DNA from: a virus
IMG/VR virus record: IMGVR_UViG_3300015264_000292
Coordinates: 1 to 28,858 of that record
Strand: one strand, 5' to 3'
DNA length: 28,858 nt
Position numbers and translations under genes: made by a program. Each line of letters starts with the position of its first letter. Positions within the stretch are counted from its first letter, which is position 1. Of the stretch, positions 21,029 to 28,858 are shown piece by piece. The notes under the pieces are model-generated. The model ran no database searches. It was not told where the DNA came from and saw nothing but the letters and a program-made list of their open reading frames with translations.

Positions 21029-21655
21029 ATGCGTCGCTCAGTAAGCGTAAATGCTAGGTATGGTCGTTGGTTTGTTCTTAGTTTTTCACACAAGAATGTC
21101 AGGGGTGAATTGTATTGGCATTGTAAGTGTGAATGTGGAACTGAAAAGGTAGTTAAAGGTGGTTGTTTGTTGAAAGGTGAGTCTTTATCTTGTGGTTGTT
21201 ATTGGCATGAACAGATAACTCAGCACGGAATGACAAATACACCAACTTTTAAGAGTTGGGACTCGATGCTTCAACGATGCACAAACAAAAATGCACCTGA
21301 TTATTCTCGTTACGGAGGTGTGGGTGTTAAGATATGTTCTCGTTGGCTTACAAGTTTTATTAATTTCTATGAGGATATGGGTGAACGTCCTAAAGGCACT
21401 ACAATAGATCGTTATCCAAATCCTAAAGGTAATTATGAACCAGATAATTGCCGATGGGGTACGCAAGAACAGCAGTCACGTAATAAGAAAAATTCACGAT
21501 GGCTTATCTATAAAGGTGAATCTAAAATGCTAGTTGATTGGGCGTGTGAGTTTGGCATACCCTATGATCTGTTGCTTAGGCGGGCCAATAGGGGCTTGAC
21601 TGAAGAGCAACTTTTTGCTCCTTCAAGGAGCAGGAAAGTATCTAGATTTAAATAG
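21029..21655 (+). CDS. Free-standing HNH/AP2-type endonuclease-like protein
   Basis: 208 residues. A Cys-rich N-terminus (HCKCECG near residue 32 and SCGCYWHE near 54) is followed by a WDSMLQRCTN block near 77, GVGVKICSRW near 95, then DNCRWGTQEQQSRNKK near 138. This is the usual layout of phage homing-type endonucleases with zinc-knuckle, HNH-like and DNA-binding repeats. Its location between capsid and tail-head genes fits a selfish insertion. AGGAGG precedes the ATG. Confidence 0.75.
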   Translation: MRRSVSVNARYGRWFVLSFSHKNVRGELYWHCKCECGTEKVVKGGCLLKGESLSCGCYWHEQITQHGMTNTPTFKSWDSMLQRCTNKNAPDYSRYGGVGVKICSRWLTSFINFYEDMGERPKGTTIDRYPNPKGNYEPDNCRWGTQEQQSRNKKNSRWLIYKGESKMLVDWACEFGIPYDLLLRRANRGLTEEQLFAPSRSRKVSRFK

Positions 21656-21702
21656 GCGTAAGATGGAACTTTCTGCGCACACTCAAGCTATGTTGATGCT
21701 GT

Positions 21703-22212
21703 ATGCCGCAATCTACGGACCCACAACGTTTAACGACAGATTTGGTCAGTGGGAATCGTTTAACACAAGACCTATCGTTGCAATCGCTCATCCTGAGCCA
21801 GTTAGAAAGGCAATTGGATGCCGGTGTAAGTCTACTAAACCAAGGGTATTCGTTAATACTCGCAGAGTCAGTAGAGGACAACATGCAAGAAGTGAAGGAT
21901 TTAGCTGCTGGCATGCGGGGGTTAATGGCAAACTTGAGAAAGTTAAATGTCGACGCTAAGAATAGGCTAACATCAGAAGTCACCCGGGCAGAGGTTAATG
22001 CACAAAAAGCAATGTCGCTTGCCAGTGAATTGAGTGATGCTAATAAGGAGGTCGAGGATTTTCTTGGGGAGTCAGGTTCAAATTTTCCTCCCTCAGAGGC
22101 CTCAGATACCCAGCCACAAGTTGGCGAAAAGAGGAAGATAGAAGAACCACAAATACGTAAGGGTGATATTAATGGTGTTGTTTTAAATCCAGATGCACCT
22201 AAGGAACAATAA
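21703..22212 (+). CDS. Coiled-coil virion-region protein
   Basis: 169 residues, helical (LSLQSLILSQLERQLDAG, then NLRKLNVDAKNRLTSEV), with a Ser/Glu/Lys tail. The ATG has no ribosome site. A second frame opening at 21663 with MELSAHTQAMLMLYAAIYG overlaps it for about 250 bases, and its first half reads like protein, so the true product might start there and shift frame, or the two may be separate. The end of the 21663 frame is Cys/Arg-rich and looks out of frame. Confidence 0.6.
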   Translation: MPQSTDPQRLTTDLVSGNRLTQDLSLQSLILSQLERQLDAGVSLLNQGYSLILAESVEDNMQEVKDLAAGMRGLMANLRKLNVDAKNRLTSEVTRAEVNAQKAMSLASELSDANKEVEDFLGESGSNFPPSEASDTQPQVGEKRKIEEPQIRKGDINGVVLNPDAPKEQ

Positions 22213-22518
22213 ATGAGCATTCTTTATGTAACTGAATTGAATGCCATTGGTGGTGGTGGAAACCATCCTATTTCTGGTGCACAATGGCCCCCTGTTGCGG
22301 AACAAACGGTTGCAATTGGTGGTGCCTCGGCACAATCGGCACCTTTTAATAAAAATACTACATTGCTTAGAATTAGTGTGGATAATGCTTGTTCCATTGC
22401 TTTGGGGGTAAACCCTACCGCTGCGGTAACAGGTGCACGTCTGGCAGCTAATCAAACTGAGTATTTTTCTATTCCACCGAATTCTGGTTTTAGGTTGGCT
22501 GTGATCCTCAACTCATAA
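22213..22518 (+). CDS. Hypothetical beta-rich virion-region protein
   Basis: 101 residues (VTELNAIGGGGNHPISGAQW at the N-terminus, RISVDNACSIALG in the middle), beta-rich with an ILNS end. It begins directly after the previous stop with AAGGAAC upstream. Its size and fold class would suit a head-decoration or capsid-associated protein; unproven. Confidence 0.65.
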   Translation: MSILYVTELNAIGGGGNHPISGAQWPPVAEQTVAIGGASAQSAPFNKNTTLLRISVDNACSIALGVNPTAAVTGARLAANQTEYFSIPPNSGFRLAVILNS

Positions 22519-22531
22519 GGAATATTTTAAC

Positions 22532-23173
22532 ATGATGGGGACAAGTGGAGGTACAGATTCTGGCGCACATAGTGCAGCTGCGACACAAGCTTTGGCCTCT
22601 TTGCTTGAGATTGTATCAAATCCAAGTGCTGCTACGGCAACCTTGAAGGAGCTGACTGCTAAAAGTGCGGAAATTCAAAAGCAGCTTGCTGAAATGGAGA
22701 AACAACGTCTTATTATTGAGGATGCTCAAAAGGAAGCAACTGTAACGCAACAAAAGGCATTACAAATTCAAAGAGACACTAATGACAAGGAGGCAGATTT
22801 AGCTTCCCGCGAGCGTGATTTAGCCAGAAAGGCTTTTACTGTTGAAGAGCGTGAGAAATCTTTGACTTCAGCAAATCAATATCATGAAAAACGGAAAGTA
22901 GAACATTCACAACGTGAACAAACTTTGATCAAACTTGAGAAGGAAGTTGCTGATAAGGTTAGTAAGTTGTGGGTAGATGCTGAAAAAACTATTGCTCAAA
23001 ACAAGGCTGCTGCCGAAGCAACTTGTCAAAGTATTCTTAATGACGCGAATATGGTAAGGTCAGAAGCAACTAAGAAGCATGAAACTGCATCTGGTATATT
23101 GGCAGAGGCGGAAGCTAAGAAGCAGCTTTATGAAAAACGTTTGGCTTCCCTCAAGCAACTTGTTGAGGGCTAG
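22532..23173 (+). CDS. Long coiled-coil protein
   Basis: 213 residues; almost the whole length from residue 35 is charged heptad-like helix (QKQLAEMEKQRLIIEDAQKE, later EREKSLTSANQYHEK). No catalytic motif. Phage proteins of this form serve as tail or head connectors or internal rods, but none is recognised here. Start ATG-ATG at 22532, about 10 bases after AAGGA. Confidence 0.65.
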   Translation: MMGTSGGTDSGAHSAAATQALASLLEIVSNPSAATATLKELTAKSAEIQKQLAEMEKQRLIIEDAQKEATVTQQKALQIQRDTNDKEADLASRERDLARKAFTVEEREKSLTSANQYHEKRKVEHSQREQTLIKLEKEVADKVSKLWVDAEKTIAQNKAAAEATCQSILNDANMVRSEATKKHETASGILAEAEAKKQLYEKRLASLKQLVEG

Positions 23174-23176
23174 GTG

Positions 23177-23524
23177 ATGAAGAAACAAATGGGATATTTG
23201 ATGGTTGACCACCGCGCTTCTCCGGGACTTCCTGAAGATATTGCAAGACAGGTTGGTTATGTTCCGGAGCTCTGCCGTGAGGGTAAGGTATATGAAGCTG
23301 ATACTTTGACTTGTGCTCATTGCAGAGGGACAATTGTCAAGAATCCATTCAGAACCAGAGAGCGTCATTACTGCACAAAGTGTTCTGGTCATTATATCTG
23401 TGATGGTTGTGCTTATCTGGCGTCTTTGCCAGATTTTGTTCATGTGGCTTTTGAAAAGGTTGTTGAAGATCTTAAAAAGCAGACAATTATTATGGGTACT
23501 CCTGACACTTTGACTGGAGAATAA
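23177..23524 (+). CDS. Three-knuckle zinc-binding phage protein
   Basis: 115 residues. CAHC, CTKC and CDGC lie near residues 47, 69 and 78, enough for one or two zinc sites. MGYLMVDHRASPGLPEDIAR at the N-terminus is shared with common phage small zinc proteins of unknown role. The ATG at 23177 follows GTTGAGGGC, which may serve as its ribosome site. Confidence 0.75.
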   Translation: MKKQMGYLMVDHRASPGLPEDIARQVGYVPELCREGKVYEADTLTCAHCRGTIVKNPFRTRERHYCTKCSGHYICDGCAYLASLPDFVHVAFEKVVEDLKKQTIIMGTPDTLTGE

Positions 23525-23528
23525 GATA

Positions 23529-23924
23529 ATGTTTATTATTAGATTAATGTTGATTATAACTTTTTTTAGCGTCTTTATGTTTGAAGCTGTGGCACAAGTT
23601 ACGCCACCTGTTCCAACAGCAATTGTTACTTATGAGAGTATATGGATAAGATGGTCTCCATCTGGTAATGGTACTGATATACCTAGTTATAATATTTACA
23701 GTAATGGCATTCGTATTGGAACTGTTTATGCAAATAATCCCGGTGGCACTCAATATATAGCTGGTTTTAATAATGGCGGTGGTGTTCTATTAACTCCTAA
23801 CACTCTTTATTCATATACGGTTACAGCGGTTGATGCTGCTGGAAACGAAAGTGCTCAATCAGCTCCTAGTGTTTTTACTTCAGGTTTTCCTGATAGCAAA
23901 TACAAGTGCAAACTGCGAAAATGA
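23529..23924 (+). CDS. Secreted-type fibronectin III domain protein
   Basis: 131 residues. MFIIRLMLIITFFSVFMFEA is a likely signal sequence with cleavage near residue 22. The rest has fibronectin-III strands: IWIRWSPSGNG, YNIYSNGIRIGT and a YTVTAVDAAGNESAQS end. FN3 domains in phages usually decorate heads or tails and bind weakly to sugars; an export signal is unusual for that role. Confidence 0.7.
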   Translation: MFIIRLMLIITFFSVFMFEAVAQVTPPVPTAIVTYESIWIRWSPSGNGTDIPSYNIYSNGIRIGTVYANNPGGTQYIAGFNNGGGVLLTPNTLYSYTVTAVDAAGNESAQSAPSVFTSGFPDSKYKCKLRK

Positions 23925-23969
23925 GTAAAGAGCTTTAATCTTATGATTGATAATAAGGAGACATAGACT

Positions 23970-24488
23970 ATGTCTAAGCGCATCTTTCAAGCGACGACTT
24001 TTACTCCAACAGCACAGGCTGATGGTGCGGGTGCCATCACAGGTCCTTTTATGGCACTAAAAGCTGGTTCGGCGACTGATATTCTCAAGATAGGTAAGAT
24101 CCTTCTTGGCGGGCAAGCTGGAAGCACTGCAATTAATGCAATGGTTTTGACAAGAAGTTCAACACTGGGCATTACCCCAACTGCTTTAGCACTGCCAAAT
24201 TCAGATGCTGCAGTTAATGTGGCTGCTACTGCGGTTACTACTTTACCAATTGCTTCTGTTGCTGCGGCTACAGCTCCTGTTAGAAACGCAGCTGCAACTG
24301 TTGCTCGTCTTATGCTTACTTTCAATGCATTTGGTGGTATTGTTCAGTGGCAGACAAATCCGGGTTCAGAAGAGGAATGGGTATCGGTAGGTGTTGCTAC
24401 AACTTCAAATTCTGAAACTCTTTTGTCAGCTGCTAATGTTGGTACTCCTGGTTTGATGTCTGGTGAATTTTTCTATGAAGTGCTGTAA
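23970..24488 (+). CDS. Ala/Thr-rich beta virion protein
   Basis: 172 residues, Ala, Thr and Val rich (DAAVNVAATAVTTLPIASVA), with a C-terminal beta block (NAFGGIVQWQTNPGSEEEW, later GTPGLMSGEFFYEVL). This is a typical composition for a head-decoration or minor virion protein. AAGGAG lies 11 bases before the ATG. Confidence 0.7.
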   Translation: MSKRIFQATTFTPTAQADGAGAITGPFMALKAGSATDILKIGKILLGGQAGSTAINAMVLTRSSTLGITPTALALPNSDAAVNVAATAVTTLPIASVAAATAPVRNAAATVARLMLTFNAFGGIVQWQTNPGSEEEWVSVGVATTSNSETLLSAANVGTPGLMSGEFFYEVL

Positions 24489-24493
24489 TTACT

Positions 24494-24730
24494 ATGGCTG
24501 ATGATGGCTTCATTCAGGTTCCAGCTGATTCGGTTGGTAAGAAAGTTGACACTACTGAAATTGTTCGTCCAATTACTCAAGAAGTTGTCGAACGGCAGCG
24601 TATGGAAGTTTATGATCCGGATGGTGAGCCAGTTGCTACTTCTGATGTTGTGGCACAAGTCAAAGAAACAAATGAGTTGCTACTGCTGATTATTGAAAAG
24701 CTAGATCTAATTCTAGAGATTAAAGGATAA
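24494..24730 (+). CDS. Small acidic protein with C-terminal helix
   Basis: 78 residues: a loose N-terminus (ADDGFIQVPADSVGKKVDTT) and a Leu/Ile helix (NELLLLIIEKLDLILEIKG). The helix looks like a coiled-coil or membrane-peripheral element. It starts 5 bases after the previous stop. Common as a tiny phage gene between virion genes; role unknown. Confidence 0.65.
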   Translation: MADDGFIQVPADSVGKKVDTTEIVRPITQEVVERQRMEVYDPDGEPVATSDVVAQVKETNELLLLIIEKLDLILEIKG

Positions 24731-24735
24731 ACGTA

Positions 24736-25500
24736 ATGGACTTTAATCCACTGATGGAAGTTGATCGCACAAAGCCACATGCGGAGCTGGACGGAACTGA
24801 TATTGATCCGAGGTTGTCTCGCTATCGCGAGCAGATGGTCATTAGTTCAATTCCGACCAAGCATCCTCTAGCAGACGAAGGTTCTTATTTCGTTACGCAA
24901 AATGCTCAGACCGGTATTGCTACGGCGGCAGCTCCGACTACGTTTTCGGCTACCAATCCATTCATCTTGATTTACAACGGTTGTAACCCATCTGATGATT
25001 TTGCAACACGGTTATACCTCGATTATATTATGTTGCTGGTCAGTGCGGCGGGAGCTGGTAGTACCAGTGTGCAGTTCGCCATTACCAAGGACATTGGCAA
25101 TCGTTATACTTCGGGTGGAACTGACTTGACATCAAATATTGCTACTACTGGCCCGACTAGTTTGGGTACTTTGACCCGTGTTTATGCTGGTAATATTACA
25201 GCGGCAGCGGCTTCTGGCAATGTCAAGACTGTGGTGGGTAACCGTATTTTCAAGATCATGACGGCACCAGCACTTACGATTGGCGATGAATATACTGCAC
25301 GGTTTGGTGCCACCAATATTGTCGAATCGATGCAGTATCTGAACAATTCCACGACCCTGACCAGCATTGTCAACAACACCAAGAATTTGCCTCCGGTTGT
25401 GATTGGGGCAAACGAATCGTTCTTGCTTCATCTGTGGCTACCGGGGCAAAATACTACGCCACCTACACTTATTCCGGAACTTGGTTGGTGGGAAAGATAA
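24736..25500 (+). CDS. Virion structural protein
   Basis: 254 residues, no Cys/His motifs except a few, beta-rich and Thr/Ala-heavy (TSVQFAITKDIGNRYTSGG, ALTIGDEYTARFGATNIVE). The N-terminal MDFNPLMEVDRTKPHAELDG is not a signal. Head or neck structural protein by position and composition; exact role not visible. Confidence 0.65.
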   Translation: MDFNPLMEVDRTKPHAELDGTDIDPRLSRYREQMVISSIPTKHPLADEGSYFVTQNAQTGIATAAAPTTFSATNPFILIYNGCNPSDDFATRLYLDYIMLLVSAAGAGSTSVQFAITKDIGNRYTSGGTDLTSNIATTGPTSLGTLTRVYAGNITAAAASGNVKTVVGNRIFKIMTAPALTIGDEYTARFGATNIVESMQYLNNSTTLTSIVNNTKNLPPVVIGANESFLLHLWLPGQNTTPPTLIPELGWWER

Positions 25501-25501
25501 A

Positions 25502-25810
25502 ATGACGATGCAGTTTAGTTCTTTTCCACTTCGTCGTGATGTTACGGTAGATGGGGTCTCAAATACGGTAACTGTTGACTTCTCTGAGGACATCAAACGA
25601 GAAACCACGTTCGCGAACTCTCAGCCAACGGGATTCAGAAACGTGTCCGCTAGTTTGCCAGATGCTAGTGGTAATTTGATTCCTTTTACGGTTAGCCGCC
25701 ATGGGAGAAAGATTATCGTTACATTCGACTCGGTACCTCCAGTGCTTAATATCAATGGTGATCCAAACGTTTTTAATTTAATCGTCACGCTTCTCTTCGA
25801 CGCTGACTAA
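25502..25810 (+). CDS. Small beta-rich virion protein
   Basis: 102 residues from the ATG at 25502, which follows GGGAAAGAT and starts 1 base after the previous stop. It has short beta strands (DVTVDGVSNTVTVDFSED, KIIVTFDSV, LNINGDPNVFNLIVTLLF). A longer frame to 25403 lies inside the previous gene and is rejected. Its fold class would fit a tail-tube, joint or decoration domain. Confidence 0.6.
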   Translation: MTMQFSSFPLRRDVTVDGVSNTVTVDFSEDIKRETTFANSQPTGFRNVSASLPDASGNLIPFTVSRHGRKIIVTFDSVPPVLNINGDPNVFNLIVTLLFDAD

Positions 25811-25825
25811 TACGGGGAGTTAAAT

Positions 25826-26020
25826 GTGTCACTCGCACTCTGGGAATTTTTTCTTGATCCTGCAGAGTGGGGTCCTACAGTCGGTGGTGAGGTTATAGTT
25901 GTTAGAGGTACGCAAATAACACGTGTACAGCAATTAAAAATAACATCATCATTTGTTCAGCCCTATAATAATTCACTCTATACTGTTACTATCACTTTGA
26001 TGGGACAAATATGTATATAG
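25826..26020 (+). CDS. 64-residue protein with appendage-type tail, GTG start
   Basis: GTG start with GGGGAG 7 bases upstream. MSLALWEFFLDPAEW opens it, and the C-terminal PYNNSLYTVTITLMGQICI recurs almost exactly at the end of the gene at 26491-27291 (PYNQSLYSVTYTLMGQ) and as repeat units in the partial gene at 27293. It looks like a single-repeat unit of the same appendage system. Confidence 0.6.
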   Translation: MSLALWEFFLDPAEWGPTVGGEVIVVRGTQITRVQQLKITSSFVQPYNNSLYTVTITLMGQICI

Positions 26021-26032
26021 GTGGTGTGACGC

Positions 26033-26485
26033 ATGACGTTACCTCCGGCGCTAACTCAAAATTCGTTAGCTTACGCACTTAATCTTGTGCAGAATTTTGC
26101 TGCACAGACTAAAGATCGTGGAACCAGTGCTGTTGCTGTAATGGCGGCAGGCTCGGTTGATACTATTTTTATCTTTAGTCTGCTTGATGCCCTCAATGGC
26201 TTGATCTCAAACTTGAATTTGATCAAAAATACTGCTGGCCTCGATGCTTATGCAACTGCACAAGTTCCGGGTTATACTGGTACGATGTCGAGTGATATCA
26301 CTGCAACAATCAATGCAGCACAGGCGTGTATCGATTGGGTAGTTGCCAATTTTCCGGTGAATAGTGGATTTTTACTCGGGCAATCGTTGAATGCTAATGG
26401 AACTCGTACCCAGCGCAGCTTTAGCATAGCACAGACGGCTGGGTTTAGAACAGTACTGAATAGCTTGCTGGCAACGATCGGGTAA
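26033..26485 (+). CDS. Conserved phage virion-region protein
   Basis: 150 residues, helical N-terminus (LAYALNLVQNFAAQTKDRGT) with IFIFSLLDALNGLISNLNLI and a C-terminal RSFSIAQTAGFRTVLNSLL. A similar helical pattern is widely seen in phage virion gene clusters; its exact role is unknown. No membrane segment is certain. Confidence 0.65.
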   Translation: MTLPPALTQNSLAYALNLVQNFAAQTKDRGTSAVAVMAAGSVDTIFIFSLLDALNGLISNLNLIKNTAGLDAYATAQVPGYTGTMSSDITATINAAQACIDWVVANFPVNSGFLLGQSLNANGTRTQRSFSIAQTAGFRTVLNSLLATIG

Positions 26486-26490
26486 GGCCA

Positions 26491-27291
26491 ATGGCCTTCT
26501 CGAAGATACAGAGTGTTAGTGTTGGCACTACCGGTGCTGCATCAGCAACGACAATTGCGGCTACGGTATCGGCGGTGGGAAGCGGTAACGTAATCTGTGG
26601 TTTGGTATCATGGGACGATATTGGGCCATCTTTGACTTCGGTTACTGATAATCAAGGCAATACCTATAATCTTGAAACAACAATCCTTAATGTTGGGGAT
26701 GGACAACGAAACGCGGCATTTTCACGCACGAATATTACTAATGCCCCAACTGTAATTACTGCAAATTTTAGTGCGACGGTTGATTTCCGAGCTATTTTTG
26801 TCGATGAATTTTCAGGCGGTTCTACAGCATCGACTGATGAACGTGATGGGACCGCACATGGTGGTCAATATCAAGCTTCACCCGGTACTGGAACGGACGC
26901 AGTTACCAGTGGCAGTTTTACTACTGCGGTAAATGGTGATTTACTTTGGGGTGGTTCTTCTACTCAGTCCGTTATTACGCTTACTATAGGGACAAGTTTT
27001 AGCGCCGGAGGATCGGCGGGTGGTGGACCGGTTTGTGCAACAGAATATAGAGTGCAAACGACGGCAGGCTCAGGTACGGCAGCTACATTCACCGAATCAG
27101 GTACTTCTGGCCCGACTGTCACATATCTGATTGCAATCAAACCCCCCGGTGGAGCGGCTGCTGTACCTTTTAAGTCTTATGATTGGTCAGTAAACAAGAT
27201 CTTACCAGATTGGCAACCGGCAGCATTACAGCCTTATAATCAGAGTCTTTATAGTGTGACTTATACTCTGATGGGGCAGGCATGGTGCTGA
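26491..27291 (+). CDS. Appendage protein, beta-sandwich plus YN..LY tail
   Basis: 266 residues. The first about 220 are a Ser/Thr/Gly-rich beta-sandwich (DNQGNTYNLETTILNVGDG, VDFRAIFVDEFSGGST). The C-terminus is YDWSVNKILPDW then PYNQSLYSVTYTLMGQAWC. Repeat modules of the next gene are therefore used here once, as an anchor. It is probably part of a fibre or receptor-binding complex. Confidence 0.65.
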   Translation: MAFSKIQSVSVGTTGAASATTIAATVSAVGSGNVICGLVSWDDIGPSLTSVTDNQGNTYNLETTILNVGDGQRNAAFSRTNITNAPTVITANFSATVDFRAIFVDEFSGGSTASTDERDGTAHGGQYQASPGTGTDAVTSGSFTTAVNGDLLWGGSSTQSVITLTIGTSFSAGGSAGGGPVCATEYRVQTTAGSGTAATFTESGTSGPTVTYLIAIKPPGGAAAVPFKSYDWSVNKILPDWQPAALQPYNQSLYSVTYTLMGQAWC

Positions 27292-27292
27292 C

Positions 27293-28858
27293 ATGGGTGT
27301 TCTCCTTGATGCCAAAGCCCTAACGGTTACTGCTGCGGGAGGTGGTGGTTCTGGCTTTACCAGCCCGCAGACTAATACCACGTTAACTATTGGACCGAAT
27401 GCTACCCTTCTTATTGCTGCGGTTGCCCTTGGTGATTCGGCTGCACTTGGTGCAGTTTGTACTGGTGTGACATGGGGTGGTGTCCCCATGACACAACTTC
27501 CAGGATCACCTTTAAATGAAACAGATAATTTAGTTCAGGTTGCTGTTTTTGGATTGTTAAATCCAGCTTATGGCAATCAAACGTTATCGGCTGCTTTTAC
27601 TGGCACCACTGGTGGTACTGGGAATCAAAAAGTCTATATTGATTGTTTTTCATTTACTGGTGCTACCACCATTAGCATTGCTATCTGTATTCCTTCTTCT
27701 GATGTTGTGACAGCTGCAACAATCGCAAATGCTGGTCTTTTTACACTTAATCCTCAAGCGGTGACGACTGTTAGTGGTGATGCAGCTTTTGCTGTCATGA
27801 ATACGGCGAGTACTTCAAATCCAGCAGCAAATTTTGGGATATTGATTAATAAAGATAATGCAATTTCAGGCATCAATTATGGCAGTGTTTATGCGTCGGC
27901 TACTGGCCTTACAACAAATCTTCAATTTTCTGGAATAGCTGCTGGCAATCCAAATGCTACTGGTCTTTTCTATCATATTGTACAAGGAGTAGTGGCTCAG
28001 ACACGTGCACCGCTTTTCTTTAAGGCATCTCCAACACGATCTACACAAACATACTCGTCTTATAATCAAGCTCTTTATTCTGTTACGACACAAGCACCTT
28101 TTGTTCAAACAGATTGGTCAAAACCTTTCATCCTGAAAGCATCACGGCAATTGCCGGATGCATACAATATTAATTTATTTACTAATCCTATTCCGTTTGG
28201 GCCTTATGATTATAGTAAAGGTGCCTATCGGGTATCTCCACTTCGTCCTGATGCAACACAATCACTTAATCTAAATATATTTACTAATCCTATCCCATTT
28301 TTTAACTTTATTCCACAGCCAGCGACTATACCATCCTTCTTTGCAGCGACGATACCTTACAATGTGCCACTTTACACGGTCACAATAGTTGCTGCTCCTT
28401 TTGCACAATATGATTGGCCGATTGTTAAGAAACCGCTCCTGCAGCAGGATATTGTTCAACCATTTAATCCAAATATATTTACTAATCCTATTCCTATTCT
28501 TAATTTTAATTTTAATACGGTAAGCAAGCCGTCAGTTATCCCTGATCTTTCAGTATCGTACAACCCTAACTTGTACAGTGTAGTCACGGTTCAGGTGCCG
28601 TTTAGTCAAACGGATTGGACACGGCCATTTGTTTTTAGGCCTGTTCGTGGGTTTGATCTACCCTTGAACATGAATTTGTTTACGAATCCTATTCCTGTTT
28701 TTAACTATGATATGTCTGTCTCAATTAGGGTTAAAGGATTCTCAGATACTACTATTCCATACAATGTTAATCTGTATGGCATTGTTACTGTACAAATTCC
28801 ATTTGCTCAATATGATTGGTCAAGAGGTTTTGTGCCTCGACTTGCCTTTGTGCAGGGG
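27293..28858 (+). CDS. Repeat fibre/appendage protein, 3' end missing
   Basis: Open for 522 codons from the ATG at 27293 to the window edge. Residues 1-240 are a beta-sandwich like that of the gene before (VTWGGVPMTQLPGSP, VAVFGLLNPAYGNQTLS). From residue 257 on, two repeat types alternate: YNxxLYxV..PFxQxDW at about 257, 355, 425 and 498, and NxFTNPIP at about 296, 330, 396 and 463. Such arrays usually form fibrous shafts. The gene opens 1 base after the previous stop. Confidence 0.7.
   Translation, partial: MGVLLDAKALTVTAAGGGGSGFTSPQTNTTLTIGPNATLLIAAVALGDSAALGAVCTGVTWGGVPMTQLPGSPLNETDNLVQVAVFGLLNPAYGNQTLSAAFTGTTGGTGNQKVYIDCFSFTGATTISIAICIPSSDVVTAATIANAGLFTLNPQAVTTVSGDAAFAVMNTASTSNPAANFGILINKDNAISGINYGSVYASATGLTTNLQFSGIAAGNPNATGLFYHIVQGVVAQTRAPLFFKASPTRSTQTYSSYNQALYSVTTQAPFVQTDWSKPFILKASRQLPDAYNINLFTNPIPFGPYDYSKGAYRVSPLRPDATQSLNLNIFTNPIPFFNFIPQPATIPSFFAATIPYNVPLYTVTIVAAPFAQYDWPIVKKPLLQQDIVQPFNPNIFTNPIPILNFNFNTVSKPSVIPDLSVSYNPNLYSVVTVQVPFSQTDWTRPFVFRPVRGFDLPLNMNLFTNPIPVFNYDMSVSIRVKGFSDTTIPYNVNLYGIVTVQIPFAQYDWSRGFVPRLAFVQG
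28061..28858 (+). repeat. Tandem protein-coding repeats in appendage gene
   Basis: FTNPIP is encoded at 28178, 28280, 28478 and 28679 (first codon of each). The YN..LY units follow in the same frame. DNA identity is partial (ACTAATCCTATTCC in several copies), so the repeats are old or under selection. Confidence 0.7.

Noticed and set aside
27226-28459. - strand frames over the appendage genes
   Set aside because: Arg/Cys/Ser-rich shadows of the repeat-coding + strand genes.
1-28858. CRISPR array or insertion sequence
   Set aside because: The repeats seen (22-base leaders, 18-base control repeats, protein repeats) are too few, irregular or coding; no transposase or spacer pattern is present.

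Overview
The window is a stretch of a tailed-phage (Caudoviricetes) genome infecting a Gram-negative host. The right two thirds carry, on the + strand and in the usual order, a probable small terminase, large terminase, portal, scaffold-like protein, major capsid protein and a series of virion and appendage proteins. The left third carries short genes almost all on the - strand, as expected of an early or accessory region. Nothing marks chromosomal flanks or an integration site. Host rank cannot be fixed from sequence alone.

Layout. (1) 1-3573, - strand: a signal-peptide protein (partial), a DoxX-family membrane protein, small unknowns, a zinc-ribbon protein and an HExxH metalloprotein. Several of these genes share a recurring leader (stem-loops, then a near-perfect Shine-Dalgarno). 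A + strand HNH-type ORF sits inside one such leader. (2) 3660-4590: about 900 bases with no long ORF but with many strong complementary arms, including a 28-bp composite hairpin and two crossing (pseudoknot-like) pairings. This is the best candidate for a large structured RNA. (3) 4590-5961 and 8480-10335, - strand: two overlapping gene cassettes encoding 13 small proteins. Eleven share a clear C-terminal signature (L-x-G/S-P-x-x-x-T-h-x-K, h hydrophobic); two are degenerate. (4) 5962-8479: a repeat-rich control region, a three-gene - strand operon (6782-7929) with its own terminator and a duplicated leader, and a promoter-bearing intergenic stretch. (5) 10437-11287, + strand: two tiny genes, an initiator-like tRNA, a D-arm-poor tRNA-like element, tRNA-Thr and a cold-shock protein. 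(6) 11291-12284: three adjacent proteins that share a C-terminal tag (SGHSGAHRIG-like). (7) 12296-28858: packaging, capsid and appendage genes. The last, partial gene is a repeat protein built from alternating YN..LY and FTNPIP units, and pieces of it recur at the ends of smaller upstream proteins.

How it fits together: the - strand cassettes are tightly overlapped and look translationally coupled, as expected for small effector proteins made together. The + strand block makes and packages the capsid. The points most worth follow-up are the small-protein family, the ORF-free structured region, and the tRNA-like element between the two tRNAs. Three small genes that normal length cut-offs miss are annotated here (6782-6943, 8764-8937, 5130-5264), plus two just left of the tRNAs.
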